DNA of 64,000 nt, from contig NZ_LZIS01000268.1 in NCBI RefSeq assembly GCF_001667015.1, forward strand, positions 39,977 through 103,976, in the 5' to 3' direction. Position numbers and translations under genes: made by a program. Of the stretch, positions 32,880-39,660 are shown one piece after another. Source of the stretch: Mycobacterium sp. E3198 (GTDB lineage Bacteria > Actinomycetota > Actinomycetes > Mycobacteriales > Mycobacteriaceae). The notes below the pieces were generated by a model. It was given only the letters and a program-made list of their open reading frames with translations. It did not search any database and had not been told where the DNA came from. Numbering within the stretch: the first letter of the stretch is position 1; each line of letters starts with the position of its first letter.

Positions 32880-33496
32880 CAGACCGCTTGCCGCGCAGAC
32901 GATTTAGCCGCCGCCGGTTCCAGCACGAGCGCCTGGCGCCGCCGGTGCACGGTGAGGTAGCGCAGCCCGTCGGGTCCGGCGGTGAACTGCCGTCGGGAAC
33001 GGCGCGGCAACCAGAGCAGCGCGCCGGGGAAGAGCTCGACGGTGCCCGCCTCGGTGGTCAGGCTCCCGGCGCCGAACAGCACGTGGATCAGGACGTCCAG
33101 GTCCGGCCCGGTGTGGGCGTCGATGCCGCCCCCGGCCGGGAGCGCGATGACGTTCGAGTCCAGGTCGCGGTCCCTGGCCTCGAGCCGCCACACCGCGCCG
33201 GTCGCGTCGGGCTCGGCGTCGGTGCGGAAGCCGTTGGTGTCGGCCAGGATTCGGGGCAGCGGGGTGGCGGTGAGCCTGGTGATCCTGATGCGCCATACCT
33301 GGGGCCCTTTGTCGAGGTAGTCCCAGCCGTAGCCGCCGGGGTGGTCGGCGTCGAACTCTCCTCGCAGGTGCTTGGGGTCGTGGTTGTTGACCAGGACGAA
33401 GGACTCGCCGACCGCCAGCGCGCCGAAAGTCGCGAAGATCGTCGGGTGCTTGTCCGGCTTGGGCAGCTCGCGCACGTCAAGTTCGTTGTCGGGCAC
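32879..33496 (-). CDS. DUF2249-cupin fusion protein
   Basis: 205 residues from GTG 33496 behind GGAGAACC. Residues 1-75 are a DUF2249 domain (ELDVRELPKPDKHPTIF, FVLVNNHDPKHL, WDYLDKGPQVWRIRITR). Residues 110-190 form a cupin barrel (LPAGGGIDAHTGPDLDVLIH, GALLWLPRRSRRQF). DUF2249 proteins often accompany hemerythrins and NO or denitrification enzymes, so a redox or NO role is likely but unproven. It is divergent from fdxA across 54 bases that contain an inverted repeat. Confidence 0.84.
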   Translation of the reverse strand: MPDNELDVRELPKPDKHPTIFATFGALAVGESFVLVNNHDPKHLRGEFDADHPGGYGWDYLDKGPQVWRIRITRLTATPLPRILADTNGFRTDAEPDATGAVWRLEARDRDLDSNVIALPAGGGIDAHTGPDLDVLIHVLFGAGSLTTEAGTVELFPGALLWLPRRSRRQFTAGPDGLRYLTVHRRRQALVLEPAAAKSSARQAV

Positions 33497-33519
33497 TGGT
33501 TCTCCGTAGGCTCTTGGTT

Positions 33520-33541
33520 TTTACAAGTTGTTTTGTGTAAA
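33520..33541. promoter_or_regulatory. Inverted repeat TTTACA-N10-TGTAAA in the fdxA divergent promoter
   Basis: A perfect six-base inverted repeat with a ten-base spacer ends nine bases before the fdxA ATG, in AT-rich DNA. It is a good candidate site for the cysteine-rich HTH regulator encoded immediately after fdxA, controlling both divergent arms. Confidence 0.6.
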
Positions 33542-33550
33542 CTGTAGCGC

Positions 33551-33907
33551 ATGACATACGTGATCGGGAAGCCGTGCATCGACGTGATGGACCGGGCCTG
33601 TGTCGAGGAGTGCCCGGTGGACTGCATCTACGAGGGCGGCCGCGCGCTCTACATCCACCCCGACGAATGCGTGGACTGCGGCGCGTGCGAGCCGGTGTGC
33701 CCGGTGGAGGCGATCTACTACGAGGACGACCTCCCCGAGGCGCTGACGCCGTACCTGGCCGATAATGAGGCGTTCTTCACCGAAGTGCTGCCCGGCCGGG
33801 ACGAGCCGCTGGGGTCGCCGGGCGGGGCGGCCAAGATCGGCGCCCTGGGCGTCGACACACCGCTGGTCGCCGCCCAGCCCCGGGCCGACGAGACCGAAGG
33901 AGCGTGA
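33551..33907 (+). CDS. fdxA: Seven-iron ferredoxin
   Basis: 118 residues. The cluster ligands of a [3Fe-4S][4Fe-4S] ferredoxin are present: C9, C17 and C21 in CIDVMDRACVEECP, and C40, C43, C46 and C50 in CVDCGACEPVCP; C25 is an additional cysteine. Mycobacterial FdxA of this type (Rv2007c in H37Rv, DosR-induced) donates electrons to cytochromes P450 or reductases. It is translationally coupled (GTGA overlap) to the HTH regulator gene. Confidence 0.93.
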   Translation: MTYVIGKPCIDVMDRACVEECPVDCIYEGGRALYIHPDECVDCGACEPVCPVEAIYYEDDLPEALTPYLADNEAFFTEVLPGRDEPLGSPGGAAKIGALGVDTPLVAAQPRADETEGA

Positions 33908-34581
33908 GCGGGATTACGTCAGCCGGAGAACCCCCGGGTCACCGCCGCCGCGAGGTGCTGCGGTTACTGCGATCGTCGCCGGGCCCGATGAGCATCCTCG
34001 CGATCGCCGAGCAACTCGGCGTGCATCCCAACACCGTGCGTTTCCACCTCGACAGCCTGGTCGCCGACGGGCGGGTGGAGCAGGTCGAGCACGGCCGCAA
34101 GGGGCCCGGGCGGCCGCCGCTGATGTTCGCCGCGGTCCGGCAGATGGACCGCGGCGGCACGCGCCACTACCGGCTCCTTGCCCAGATTTTGACCGAGGCG
34201 CTGGCCACCGACCGCGACCCGCGCGGCAAGGCGATGGCCGCCGGCCGGGCGTGGGGACGCAACCTGGAATCGGCCCCGGCGCCAGCGGCGAAGGCCACCA
34301 GCGGCGAGGAAGCCATCGATCACCTGGTCGGGCTGCTCGACGAGTTGGGATTCGCCCCGGAGCGCCGGACCTCGGACGGCCGGCAACTGGTCGGGCTGCG
34401 GCACTGCCCGTTCTTGGAACTGGCAGAGGTCCGCGGCGCGGTGGTGTGCCCCATCCACCTCGGGCTGATGCAGGGCGCGCTGGAGACGATGGCTGCGCCG
34501 GTTTCCGTCGATCGGCTCGACGCGTTCGTCGAACCCGACCTGTGTCTGGCGCACCTCAAGCCGGTCGGGGCGGGCGGGTGA
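33904..34581 (+). CDS. HTH regulator with C-terminal cysteine motif (putative Fe-S sensor, Rv2621c-like)
   Basis: 225 residues from GTG 33904. A winged HTH lies at residues 15-75 (EVLRLLRSSPGPMSILAIAE, HPNTVRFHLDSLVADGRV). The C-terminal part carries HCPFLELAEV, GAVVCPIHLG and EPDLCLAHL; three cysteines spaced as in SufR-like repressors could hold a [4Fe-4S] cluster. Cotranscription with fdxA and a nearby inverted repeat suggest feedback control by Fe-S or NO status. Cluster binding is inference. Confidence 0.82.
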   Translation: MSGITSAGEPPGHRRREVLRLLRSSPGPMSILAIAEQLGVHPNTVRFHLDSLVADGRVEQVEHGRKGPGRPPLMFAAVRQMDRGGTRHYRLLAQILTEALATDRDPRGKAMAAGRAWGRNLESAPAPAAKATSGEEAIDHLVGLLDELGFAPERRTSDGRQLVGLRHCPFLELAEVRGAVVCPIHLGLMQGALETMAAPVSVDRLDAFVEPDLCLAHLKPVGAGG

Positions 34582-35012
34582 GTACGGGATCGGCGATCGC
34601 CGTCGCGGTCACCTTCGTCTGGCTCGGCATGGTGCTGGCCATCTCGTTCCTGGAGGCCCCACTGAAGTTCCGCGCGCCCAACGTGACGCTGCAGATCGGA
34701 CTGGGCATCGGGCGCTTGGTCTTCCGCGCGCTCAACACCGTCGAGGTGGCCTTCGCGCTCGTCGTCGTGGCGATCGTGGCGTCGGGTTCTGGGGGCCCGG
34801 TGCCGACGCGCATCGCCGTGGCGTTTGCCGTCGCCGTCGCCGCGTTGGCCATCCAGTTGGTCGCGGTCCGCCCGCGGTTGACCCGCCGGTCCGACCAGGT
34901 GCTCGCCGGGTCGGAGGGCCCGCGCTCCCACGCCCACTACGTCTACGTCGGCTTCGAGGCGGTCAAAGTCGTGGCCCTCCTCGTGGCGGGGATACTGCTA
35001 CTGACCGCCTGA
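34578..35012 (+). CDS. Small four-helix membrane protein (Rv2620c position)
   Basis: 144 residues from GTG 34578, overlapping the regulator stop (GTGA). There are four hydrophobic segments (AIAVAVTFVWLGMVLAISFL; AFALVVVAIVASG; IAVAFAVAVAALAIQLVAV; VKVVALLVAGILLL). Short polar loops contain LEAPLKFRAPN and RSHAHYVYVGFE. No function is recognised; length, order and strand fit Rv2620c. It belongs to the fdxA-regulator operon. Confidence 0.8.
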   Translation: MSTGSAIAVAVTFVWLGMVLAISFLEAPLKFRAPNVTLQIGLGIGRLVFRALNTVEVAFALVVVAIVASGSGGPVPTRIAVAFAVAVAALAIQLVAVRPRLTRRSDQVLAGSEGPRSHAHYVYVGFEAVKVVALLVAGILLLTA

Positions 35013-35043
35013 TTGCGGGCTTTCACGACTGAAGGGGCCGATT

Positions 35044-35391
35044 ATGGAATCCATCTCGTTGACCGCGCTCGCCGCCGAAAAGCTGGCGGAGGCGGGGAAG
35101 TCGCACAGCGGCCGCGCCGCGCACACCATTCACGGCGGCCACACCCACGAGCTGCGGCAGACGGTGCTGGCCCTGCTCGCCGACCATGACCTGTCCGAGC
35201 ACGACAGCCCCGGCGAGGCGACGCTGCAGGTGTTGCAGGGCCACGTGCGCCTGACCACCAACGGCGACGCCTGGGAGGGCAAGGCGGGCGACTACGTCGC
35301 GATCCCGGCGGAGCGGCACGCCCTGCACGCGGTCGAGGACTCGGTGGTGATGCTGACCGTGCTGAAGAGCCAGCCCGGGGCGGCCCACTAG
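35044..35391 (+). CDS. Small cupin-domain protein (Rv2619c position)
   Basis: 115-residue single cupin barrel. The first metal-ligand motif is partly preserved (HTHELRQTVLALLADHDLSEH), with the turn GKAGDYVAIPAERHALHAVED giving the second histidine. Small cupins bind metal or act as sensors; the activity is unknown. It lies 31 bases after the membrane protein and 5 bases before the nitronate monooxygenase gene, so all are probably one operon. Confidence 0.8.
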   Translation: MESISLTALAAEKLAEAGKSHSGRAAHTIHGGHTHELRQTVLALLADHDLSEHDSPGEATLQVLQGHVRLTTNGDAWEGKAGDYVAIPAERHALHAVEDSVVMLTVLKSQPGAAH

Positions 35392-35396
35392 CGCCG

Positions 35397-36341
35397 ATGC
35401 TGTCCACGCCCTGGTCGGACAGCTTCGGGCTGCGAGTGCCGATCGTCAATGCCCCGATGGGCGGGGTCGCCGGCGGCCGGCTGGCCGCCGCGGTCACCGC
35501 CGCCGGCGGGCTGGGCATGGTCGGGATGGGCAGCGACGGCAGCCGGGAGTTGTTGCGCGCCCAGCTGTCACACGTGCGCGGCAGGTTCGGGATCGGCCTG
35601 GTGGACTGGGTGATGCGCAACGAGGAGGGCCTGCTCGACGACGCGGTGGCCGCCGGGCCCGCCCTGCTGTCGGTCAGTTTCGGCACCGACTGGGCGTGGG
35701 TCGCGAAGGCGCATGACGCCGGAATCCCCGCCGTCACACAGGTTTACGACGCCGTCGGCGCCCGTCGCGCCGCCGACGCGGGCGTCGACGTACTGGTCGC
35801 CCGGGGCGCCGAGGGCGGCGGGCACGGCGAGGTGCGGCTCGGCACGCTGCCGCTGCTGGACGCCGTGTTGGACGCGGTCTCCGTGCCGGTGCTCGCGGGC
35901 GGCGGCATCGCCTCGCCGCGCAGCCTGGCCGCCGTGCTGGCCGCCGGCGCGAGCGGGGCGTGGGTCGGCACCCGCCTGGCCGCCTGCCCCGAAGCGCTCA
36001 CCGGCGCCGGCAGCCGCCGCGCGCTGATCGCCGCGCAGGCCACCGACACGGCCGTCACCCGCGCCTTCGACGTCGCCAAGGGGCTGCCCTGGCCGGCGCG
36101 GTTCCCGTCGCGGGTGCTGGCCAACGACTTCGTCGCGCGCTGGACGGGCCGCGAGGACGCGCTCGATCCGCCGGCGTGCGACGAACTGTCCGCGGCGATC
36201 GCCGCCGACGATCGCTCCGTCGCCCCGGTCGACGCGGGCGAGGGCGTCGGGATGATCCGCGACGACGCGTCCGTGGCGGAGGTCATCGAGCAGATGTGCA
36301 CGGGCGCGGAGCGGCTGCTGGCCGGCTGGGCGCGGCCTTGA
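35397..36341 (+). CDS. Nitronate monooxygenase-family flavoprotein
   Basis: 314 residues. A TIM-barrel FMN enzyme of the NMO/2-nitropropane dioxygenase family: NAPMGGVAGGRLAAAVTAAG at the N-terminus, VARGAEGGGHGEVR for phosphate binding, VLAGGGIASPRSLAAVLAAG and WVGTRLAACPEA. These enzymes oxidise alkyl nitronates or related toxic acids with O2. It is not part of the recalled H37Rv order here. Its last 59 bases are also used by the convergent regulator gene. Confidence 0.87.
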   Translation: MLSTPWSDSFGLRVPIVNAPMGGVAGGRLAAAVTAAGGLGMVGMGSDGSRELLRAQLSHVRGRFGIGLVDWVMRNEEGLLDDAVAAGPALLSVSFGTDWAWVAKAHDAGIPAVTQVYDAVGARRAADAGVDVLVARGAEGGGHGEVRLGTLPLLDAVLDAVSVPVLAGGGIASPRSLAAVLAAGASGAWVGTRLAACPEALTGAGSRRALIAAQATDTAVTRAFDVAKGLPWPARFPSRVLANDFVARWTGREDALDPPACDELSAAIAADDRSVAPVDAGEGVGMIRDDASVAEVIEQMCTGAERLLAGWARP

Positions 36342-37020
36342 GGACCACGCAGCACCGATCCGCGCCGGGGCAGAGCCGGGCGTCGGGGCCGTGTGGCGCC
36401 AGGGCGTCGGCCACGCCGGAGATCAGCGCGTGGTTCATGTTGCAGGCCAGCTCCGTCTGCTCGCGGGCCAGCGCGTGGAACGGGCAATTGGCGAGCTCGA
36501 CCTCCCCGTCGGCGAAGCGGGGCTCGTAGCCGTAGCGGCTCAGCAGCGTGACCGCGCGCCGCAGCGCGGCCCCGGCGTCATTGGGTGGGCGTTTCGTCTC
36601 GCCGATGGTCTGCCCGAAGTCGCGGGCGACCTGGTTCAGCACCTCGGTGACGGGCTCGCCGGTGTCGGCCGACCGGGCGATGGCCGTGGCCATCAGCCGT
36701 CCGGCCAGCTCGTACTCGCGTTGCGGCAGGCTGACCGCGATGTCCCGGCGCGACCGGCGATAGAGCTTGGATGTCCGACCGGCACCCGGGCCGGACCGAC
36801 CCGTCAGGCGCGCGTAGTCGCTCTCCAGCAGACCCTCTTCCGTTAGCCGATCCAAGTGGAATTTGGCCTGGTGGTGGGGGATCCCGACCGCGTCGGCCGC
36901 CTGGTCGCGGCTGACCGGCCCCGGTTGGGCGCAGACGAATTGGTAGAGCCGGCGGCGCACCGGATCGGCGAGCGCGCCGATGCCGGCCGCGTCGCGTTCC
37001 CACGAGTGCTGATCGTCCAT
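36283..37020 (-). CDS. Second HTH regulator with C-terminal cysteine motif (putative Fe-S sensor, Rv2618 position)
   Basis: 245 residues from ATG 37020; GTG or TTG codons up to 37044 are alternatives. The winged HTH is at residues 10-65 (ALADPVRRRLYQFVCAQPGP, IPHHQAKFHLDRLTEEGLL). The C-terminal cysteines (ELANCPFHALAREQTELACN, LCPGADRCCVVL) parallel the CPF...C...C layout of the regulator at 33904. It is divergent from the DoxX-like gene, with an inverted repeat between. The final 19 codons overlap the nitronate monooxygenase gene and may be poorly conserved. Confidence 0.82.
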   Translation of the reverse strand: MDDQHSWERDAAGIGALADPVRRRLYQFVCAQPGPVSRDQAADAVGIPHHQAKFHLDRLTEEGLLESDYARLTGRSGPGAGRTSKLYRRSRRDIAVSLPQREYELAGRLMATAIARSADTGEPVTEVLNQVARDFGQTIGETKRPPNDAGAALRRAVTLLSRYGYEPRFADGEVELANCPFHALAREQTELACNMNHALISGVADALAPHGPDARLCPGADRCCVVLKAAPSRPAAAPRPCTSAR

Positions 37021-37069
37021 CCGACCGTCATTTCTAACAGACAAAATGCTTGACGCTACAGTCTACCCG

Positions 37070-37099
37070 ATCTAACGTTCAAATTATTATCCGTTAGAT
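37070..37099. promoter_or_regulatory. Inverted repeat ATCTAACG-N14-CGTTAGAT
   Basis: A perfect eight-base inverted repeat in AT-rich DNA between the regulator (start 37020) and the DoxX-like gene (start 37112). A further half-site TCTAAC occurs at 37033-37038. It is a likely operator for the divergent cysteine-rich regulator. Confidence 0.65.
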
Positions 37100-37111
37100 A
37101 TGGAGGCAGCC

Positions 37112-37564
37112 ATGAGCACCACCCACGACACCGCCACCCCCGCCCTCGCCGACCAACTCAGGGACCCGGCCTACTCGGCGTACCTCGCACTTCGCACGGT
37201 CTTCACGATCGCGCCCATCGTGATGGGACTGGACAAGTTCTTCAACGTGCTGACGCACCCGCACCACTGGAGCATGTATCTGGCCGGCTGGATCAACGAT
37301 CTGGTGCCCGGCACCGCCGACCAGCTCATGTACCTGGTGGGCGTGATCGAGATCGTCGCGGGCGTGCTGGTGGCGGTGGCGCCGCGGCTCGGCGCGTGGG
37401 TGGTGGCGGCCTGGCTGGTCGGCATCATCGTCGACCTCGTCACGGTGCCCGGCTTCTACGACATCGCGCTGCGTGACTTCGGCCTGCTCGTCGGCGCCAT
37501 CGCGCTGGCCCGCCTGGCGCAGGGCGTGCATAACGGCACCGTCGGCTACACGGCCCGCAGGTAG
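37112..37564 (+). CDS. DoxX-like small membrane protein (Rv2617c position)
   Basis: 150 residues from ATG 37112, chosen because GGAGG lies five bases upstream; an in-frame ATG at 37100 overlaps that RBS. Four hydrophobic segments include FTIAPIVMGLDKFFNVL, LMYLVGVIEIVAGVLVAVAP and AWLVGIIVDLVTVP, as in DoxX-family quinone-linked redox proteins. Some mycobacterial DoxX proteins form a membrane oxidoreductase complex with superoxide dismutase. Control by the divergent putative Fe-S regulator fits a redox role (inference). Confidence 0.8.
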   Translation: MSTTHDTATPALADQLRDPAYSAYLALRTVFTIAPIVMGLDKFFNVLTHPHHWSMYLAGWINDLVPGTADQLMYLVGVIEIVAGVLVAVAPRLGAWVVAAWLVGIIVDLVTVPGFYDIALRDFGLLVGAIALARLAQGVHNGTVGYTARR

Positions 37565-38046
37565 CGCCGTGCGATGACGCGCTGGGCCGCCCTGACCAGC
37601 GGCCCACCGGCCTTGCTCCACCAGGCCGAGGGCCTGGAGAACGCCGACACCTCCGCGTACACCGCGGAGGTGTTCGGGTCGCGGCGCACGACGAAGCGCT
37701 CCTCGCCGGATTCCGGGTGCCCGGGCAGCGTGCCGTAGGCGAAGCCGCGCATGTCCGGCTCGTCGATGACGTACACGACGCGGCAGGGCGCGGGCACAAA
37801 ACCCATCCGCACCACCAGCACGGCGTCCACGACGGCGACCTCGGAGCTGGCCTGCACGCGCAGCCCGGACCCGCGCTGCATGCCCCAGCGCATCACCGCG
37901 TCCGCCGCCCGCTCGAAACGCTCTGGGCCCGTACCGATTTGGCGCTCCACATGCTGATGGTCGTATCCGGCGGGCAGCTCGCCATTCGCGGTCGCGCCCA
38001 CCTCCCGGTAGGTCAGGGGAAGCTCTTCGAGTGCTGCTAGGTCCAC
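37546..38046 (-). CDS. DUF1990-family protein (Rv2616 position)
   Basis: 166 residues from GTG 38046. ATG 38097 would give 183 but would overlap the divergent reductase gene. The sequence has the DUF1990 pattern LPLTYREVGAT near the start, ALVVRMGFVPAPCRVVYVID-like strands and GTLPGHPESGEERFVVRRD, a START-like fold of unknown function. The 166-residue length equals that of Rv2616 as remembered. Its 3' end overlaps the DoxX-like gene by 19 bases. Confidence 0.83.
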   Translation of the reverse strand: MDLAALEELPLTYREVGATANGELPAGYDHQHVERQIGTGPERFERAADAVMRWGMQRGSGLRVQASSEVAVVDAVLVVRMGFVPAPCRVVYVIDEPDMRGFAYGTLPGHPESGEERFVVRRDPNTSAVYAEVSAFSRPSAWWSKAGGPLVRAAQRVIARRYLRAV

Positions 38047-38069
38047 GTGTTCAGCGTACGGTCGCAGAG

Positions 38070-38945
38070 GTGACCACTCAGACTGTTGCTCAAGCATCCG
38101 GAACGTTCACCCTCGGCGGCGACCTGACCGTCCACCGACTCGGCTTCGGCGCTATGCGCATCACCGGCAAGGGCGTATGGGGGCCGCCCGCCGACCGCGC
38201 CGAATGCGTGCGGGTCCTGCGGCGCGCCGTCGACCTCGGTGTCAACTTCATCGACACCGCCGATTCCTACGGCCCCTACGTCTCGGAGGAGATCATCCAC
38301 GAGGCGCTGCACCCCTACGACGGCCTGGTGATCGCGACCAAGGCGGGGCTGCTGCGCACCGGCCCGGACGTCTGGGTCCCGTTGGGCAATCCCAGTTACC
38401 TGCGCCAGGAATGCGAGATGAGCCTGCGCCGCCTCGGCGTCGACACGATCGACCTGTTCCAGCTGCACCGCATCGACCGCAACTTCCCGCTGGCCGACCA
38501 GGTGGGGGAGCTGCTCACGCTGAAGAACGAGGGCAAGATCCGCCACATCGGGCTGTCCGAGATCGACGTCGACCAGCTCACCGCGGCCCAGCAGGTCACC
38601 GAGATCGTGTCGGTGCAGAACATGTACAACCTGGCGTCGCGGTCGGCCGAGTCGCTGCTGGACGCGACGACCAGCCAGGGCATCGGCTTCATTCCGTGGT
38701 TCCCGCTGGCGGCCGGCCCGCTGGCCGCTCCGGACGGCCCGCTGCAACGCATCGCCGCCGACCACGACGCGACGCCGTCGCAGCTCGCGCTGGCCTGGCT
38801 GCTGAAGCGCTCGCCGGTGATGCTGCCGATCCCGGGCACGTCCAGTGTCGCGCACCTGGAGGAGAACGTCGCAGCGGCCGAGATCACGCTGAGCGACGAG
38901 GAGTTCGAGGCGCTGTCGACCGCCGGGGGTCAGCAGACGGTCTAG
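38070..38945 (+). CDS. Aldo/keto reductase
   Basis: 291 residues from GTG 38070. The catalytic tetrad is visible: Asp and Tyr in FIDTADSYGPYVSEE, Lys in VIATKAGL and His in FQLHRID. The NADPH-binding C-terminus reads LPIPGTSSVAHLEENVAAAE. It reduces aldehydes or ketones; the substrate is unknown. Only 23 bases separate it from the divergent DUF1990 gene, so their promoters must overlap. Confidence 0.9.
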   Translation: MTTQTVAQASGTFTLGGDLTVHRLGFGAMRITGKGVWGPPADRAECVRVLRRAVDLGVNFIDTADSYGPYVSEEIIHEALHPYDGLVIATKAGLLRTGPDVWVPLGNPSYLRQECEMSLRRLGVDTIDLFQLHRIDRNFPLADQVGELLTLKNEGKIRHIGLSEIDVDQLTAAQQVTEIVSVQNMYNLASRSAESLLDATTSQGIGFIPWFPLAAGPLAAPDGPLQRIAADHDATPSQLALAWLLKRSPVMLPIPGTSSVAHLEENVAAAEITLSDEEFEALSTAGGQQTV

Positions 38946-38969
38946 CCGCGGGGGCAATACGGTGTCCTG

Positions 38970-39593
38970 GTGGCCGGCGACCATCACAGACACCCCGGCG
39001 GCGGATTCAACCCACCGGATCCGACGACCAAGGGCGGCCCCGACTACGGCCGGTTCATCGACGCCGTGCGCAAGCTGCAGGACCACGCCCGGGCCGTCGA
39101 CGCTCCCGACGAGGTGATCACCGAGGCCGCGGACCAGCTGGAGAAGCTGTCGGCGTTGCTGGCGCCCTTCGACACCGACGAATGGGAGTCGCCGTCCGGG
39201 CGCCGGATGGATGTGCCGATGCGCGGCAACATCCTGAGCATCCCGATGAAGGCGAGCAAGGGTGAGGACGGCCGCATCCACGGCTGGGCCCGCTTTCGCC
39301 GCTATCACCTGGGCCGCAACGGCGCGGTGCACGGCGGGGCCCTCGGCATGCTGTTCGATTCCGTGCTCGGGCTGACGTCCTCGGTGATCACCGGAGGGCC
39401 CCGCCAGCGCACCGCCTACCTCAAGATCGACTACCGCCACATCGTGCCGATCGAGAAGGAACTGCAGTTCGACGCGGGAATCGACCGGGTGGACGGGCGC
39501 AAGATCTTCGTGTCGGGCCGGCTGCGTGACGGCGACACGCTGCTGACCGAGGCCGACGCGCTGTTCGTGCGGCTCAAGCCTGGCCAGCCCTGA
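38970..39593 (+). CDS. PaaI-family (hotdog) thioesterase
   Basis: 207 residues from GTG 38970. A 90-residue helical N-terminal extension precedes a hotdog domain with RNGAVHGGALGMLFDSVLGL (HGG active-site region) and RTAYLKIDYRHIVPI. It probably hydrolyses acyl-CoA esters. It follows the reductase by 24 bases and precedes thrS by 67. Confidence 0.84.
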   Translation: MAGDHHRHPGGGFNPPDPTTKGGPDYGRFIDAVRKLQDHARAVDAPDEVITEAADQLEKLSALLAPFDTDEWESPSGRRMDVPMRGNILSIPMKASKGEDGRIHGWARFRRYHLGRNGAVHGGALGMLFDSVLGLTSSVITGGPRQRTAYLKIDYRHIVPIEKELQFDAGIDRVDGRKIFVSGRLRDGDTLLTEADALFVRLKPGQP

Positions 39594-39660
39594 GGGCGGC
39601 CCGCCCCGATAGCATTGCAACGATCAATCCCCGCCCCGAAACGTCTGGAGACCAAACCCG

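Noticed and set aside
39594..39660. Possible T-box or attenuator before thrS
   Set aside because: The gap is only 67 bases, with no specifier hairpin or terminator; too short for a T-box.
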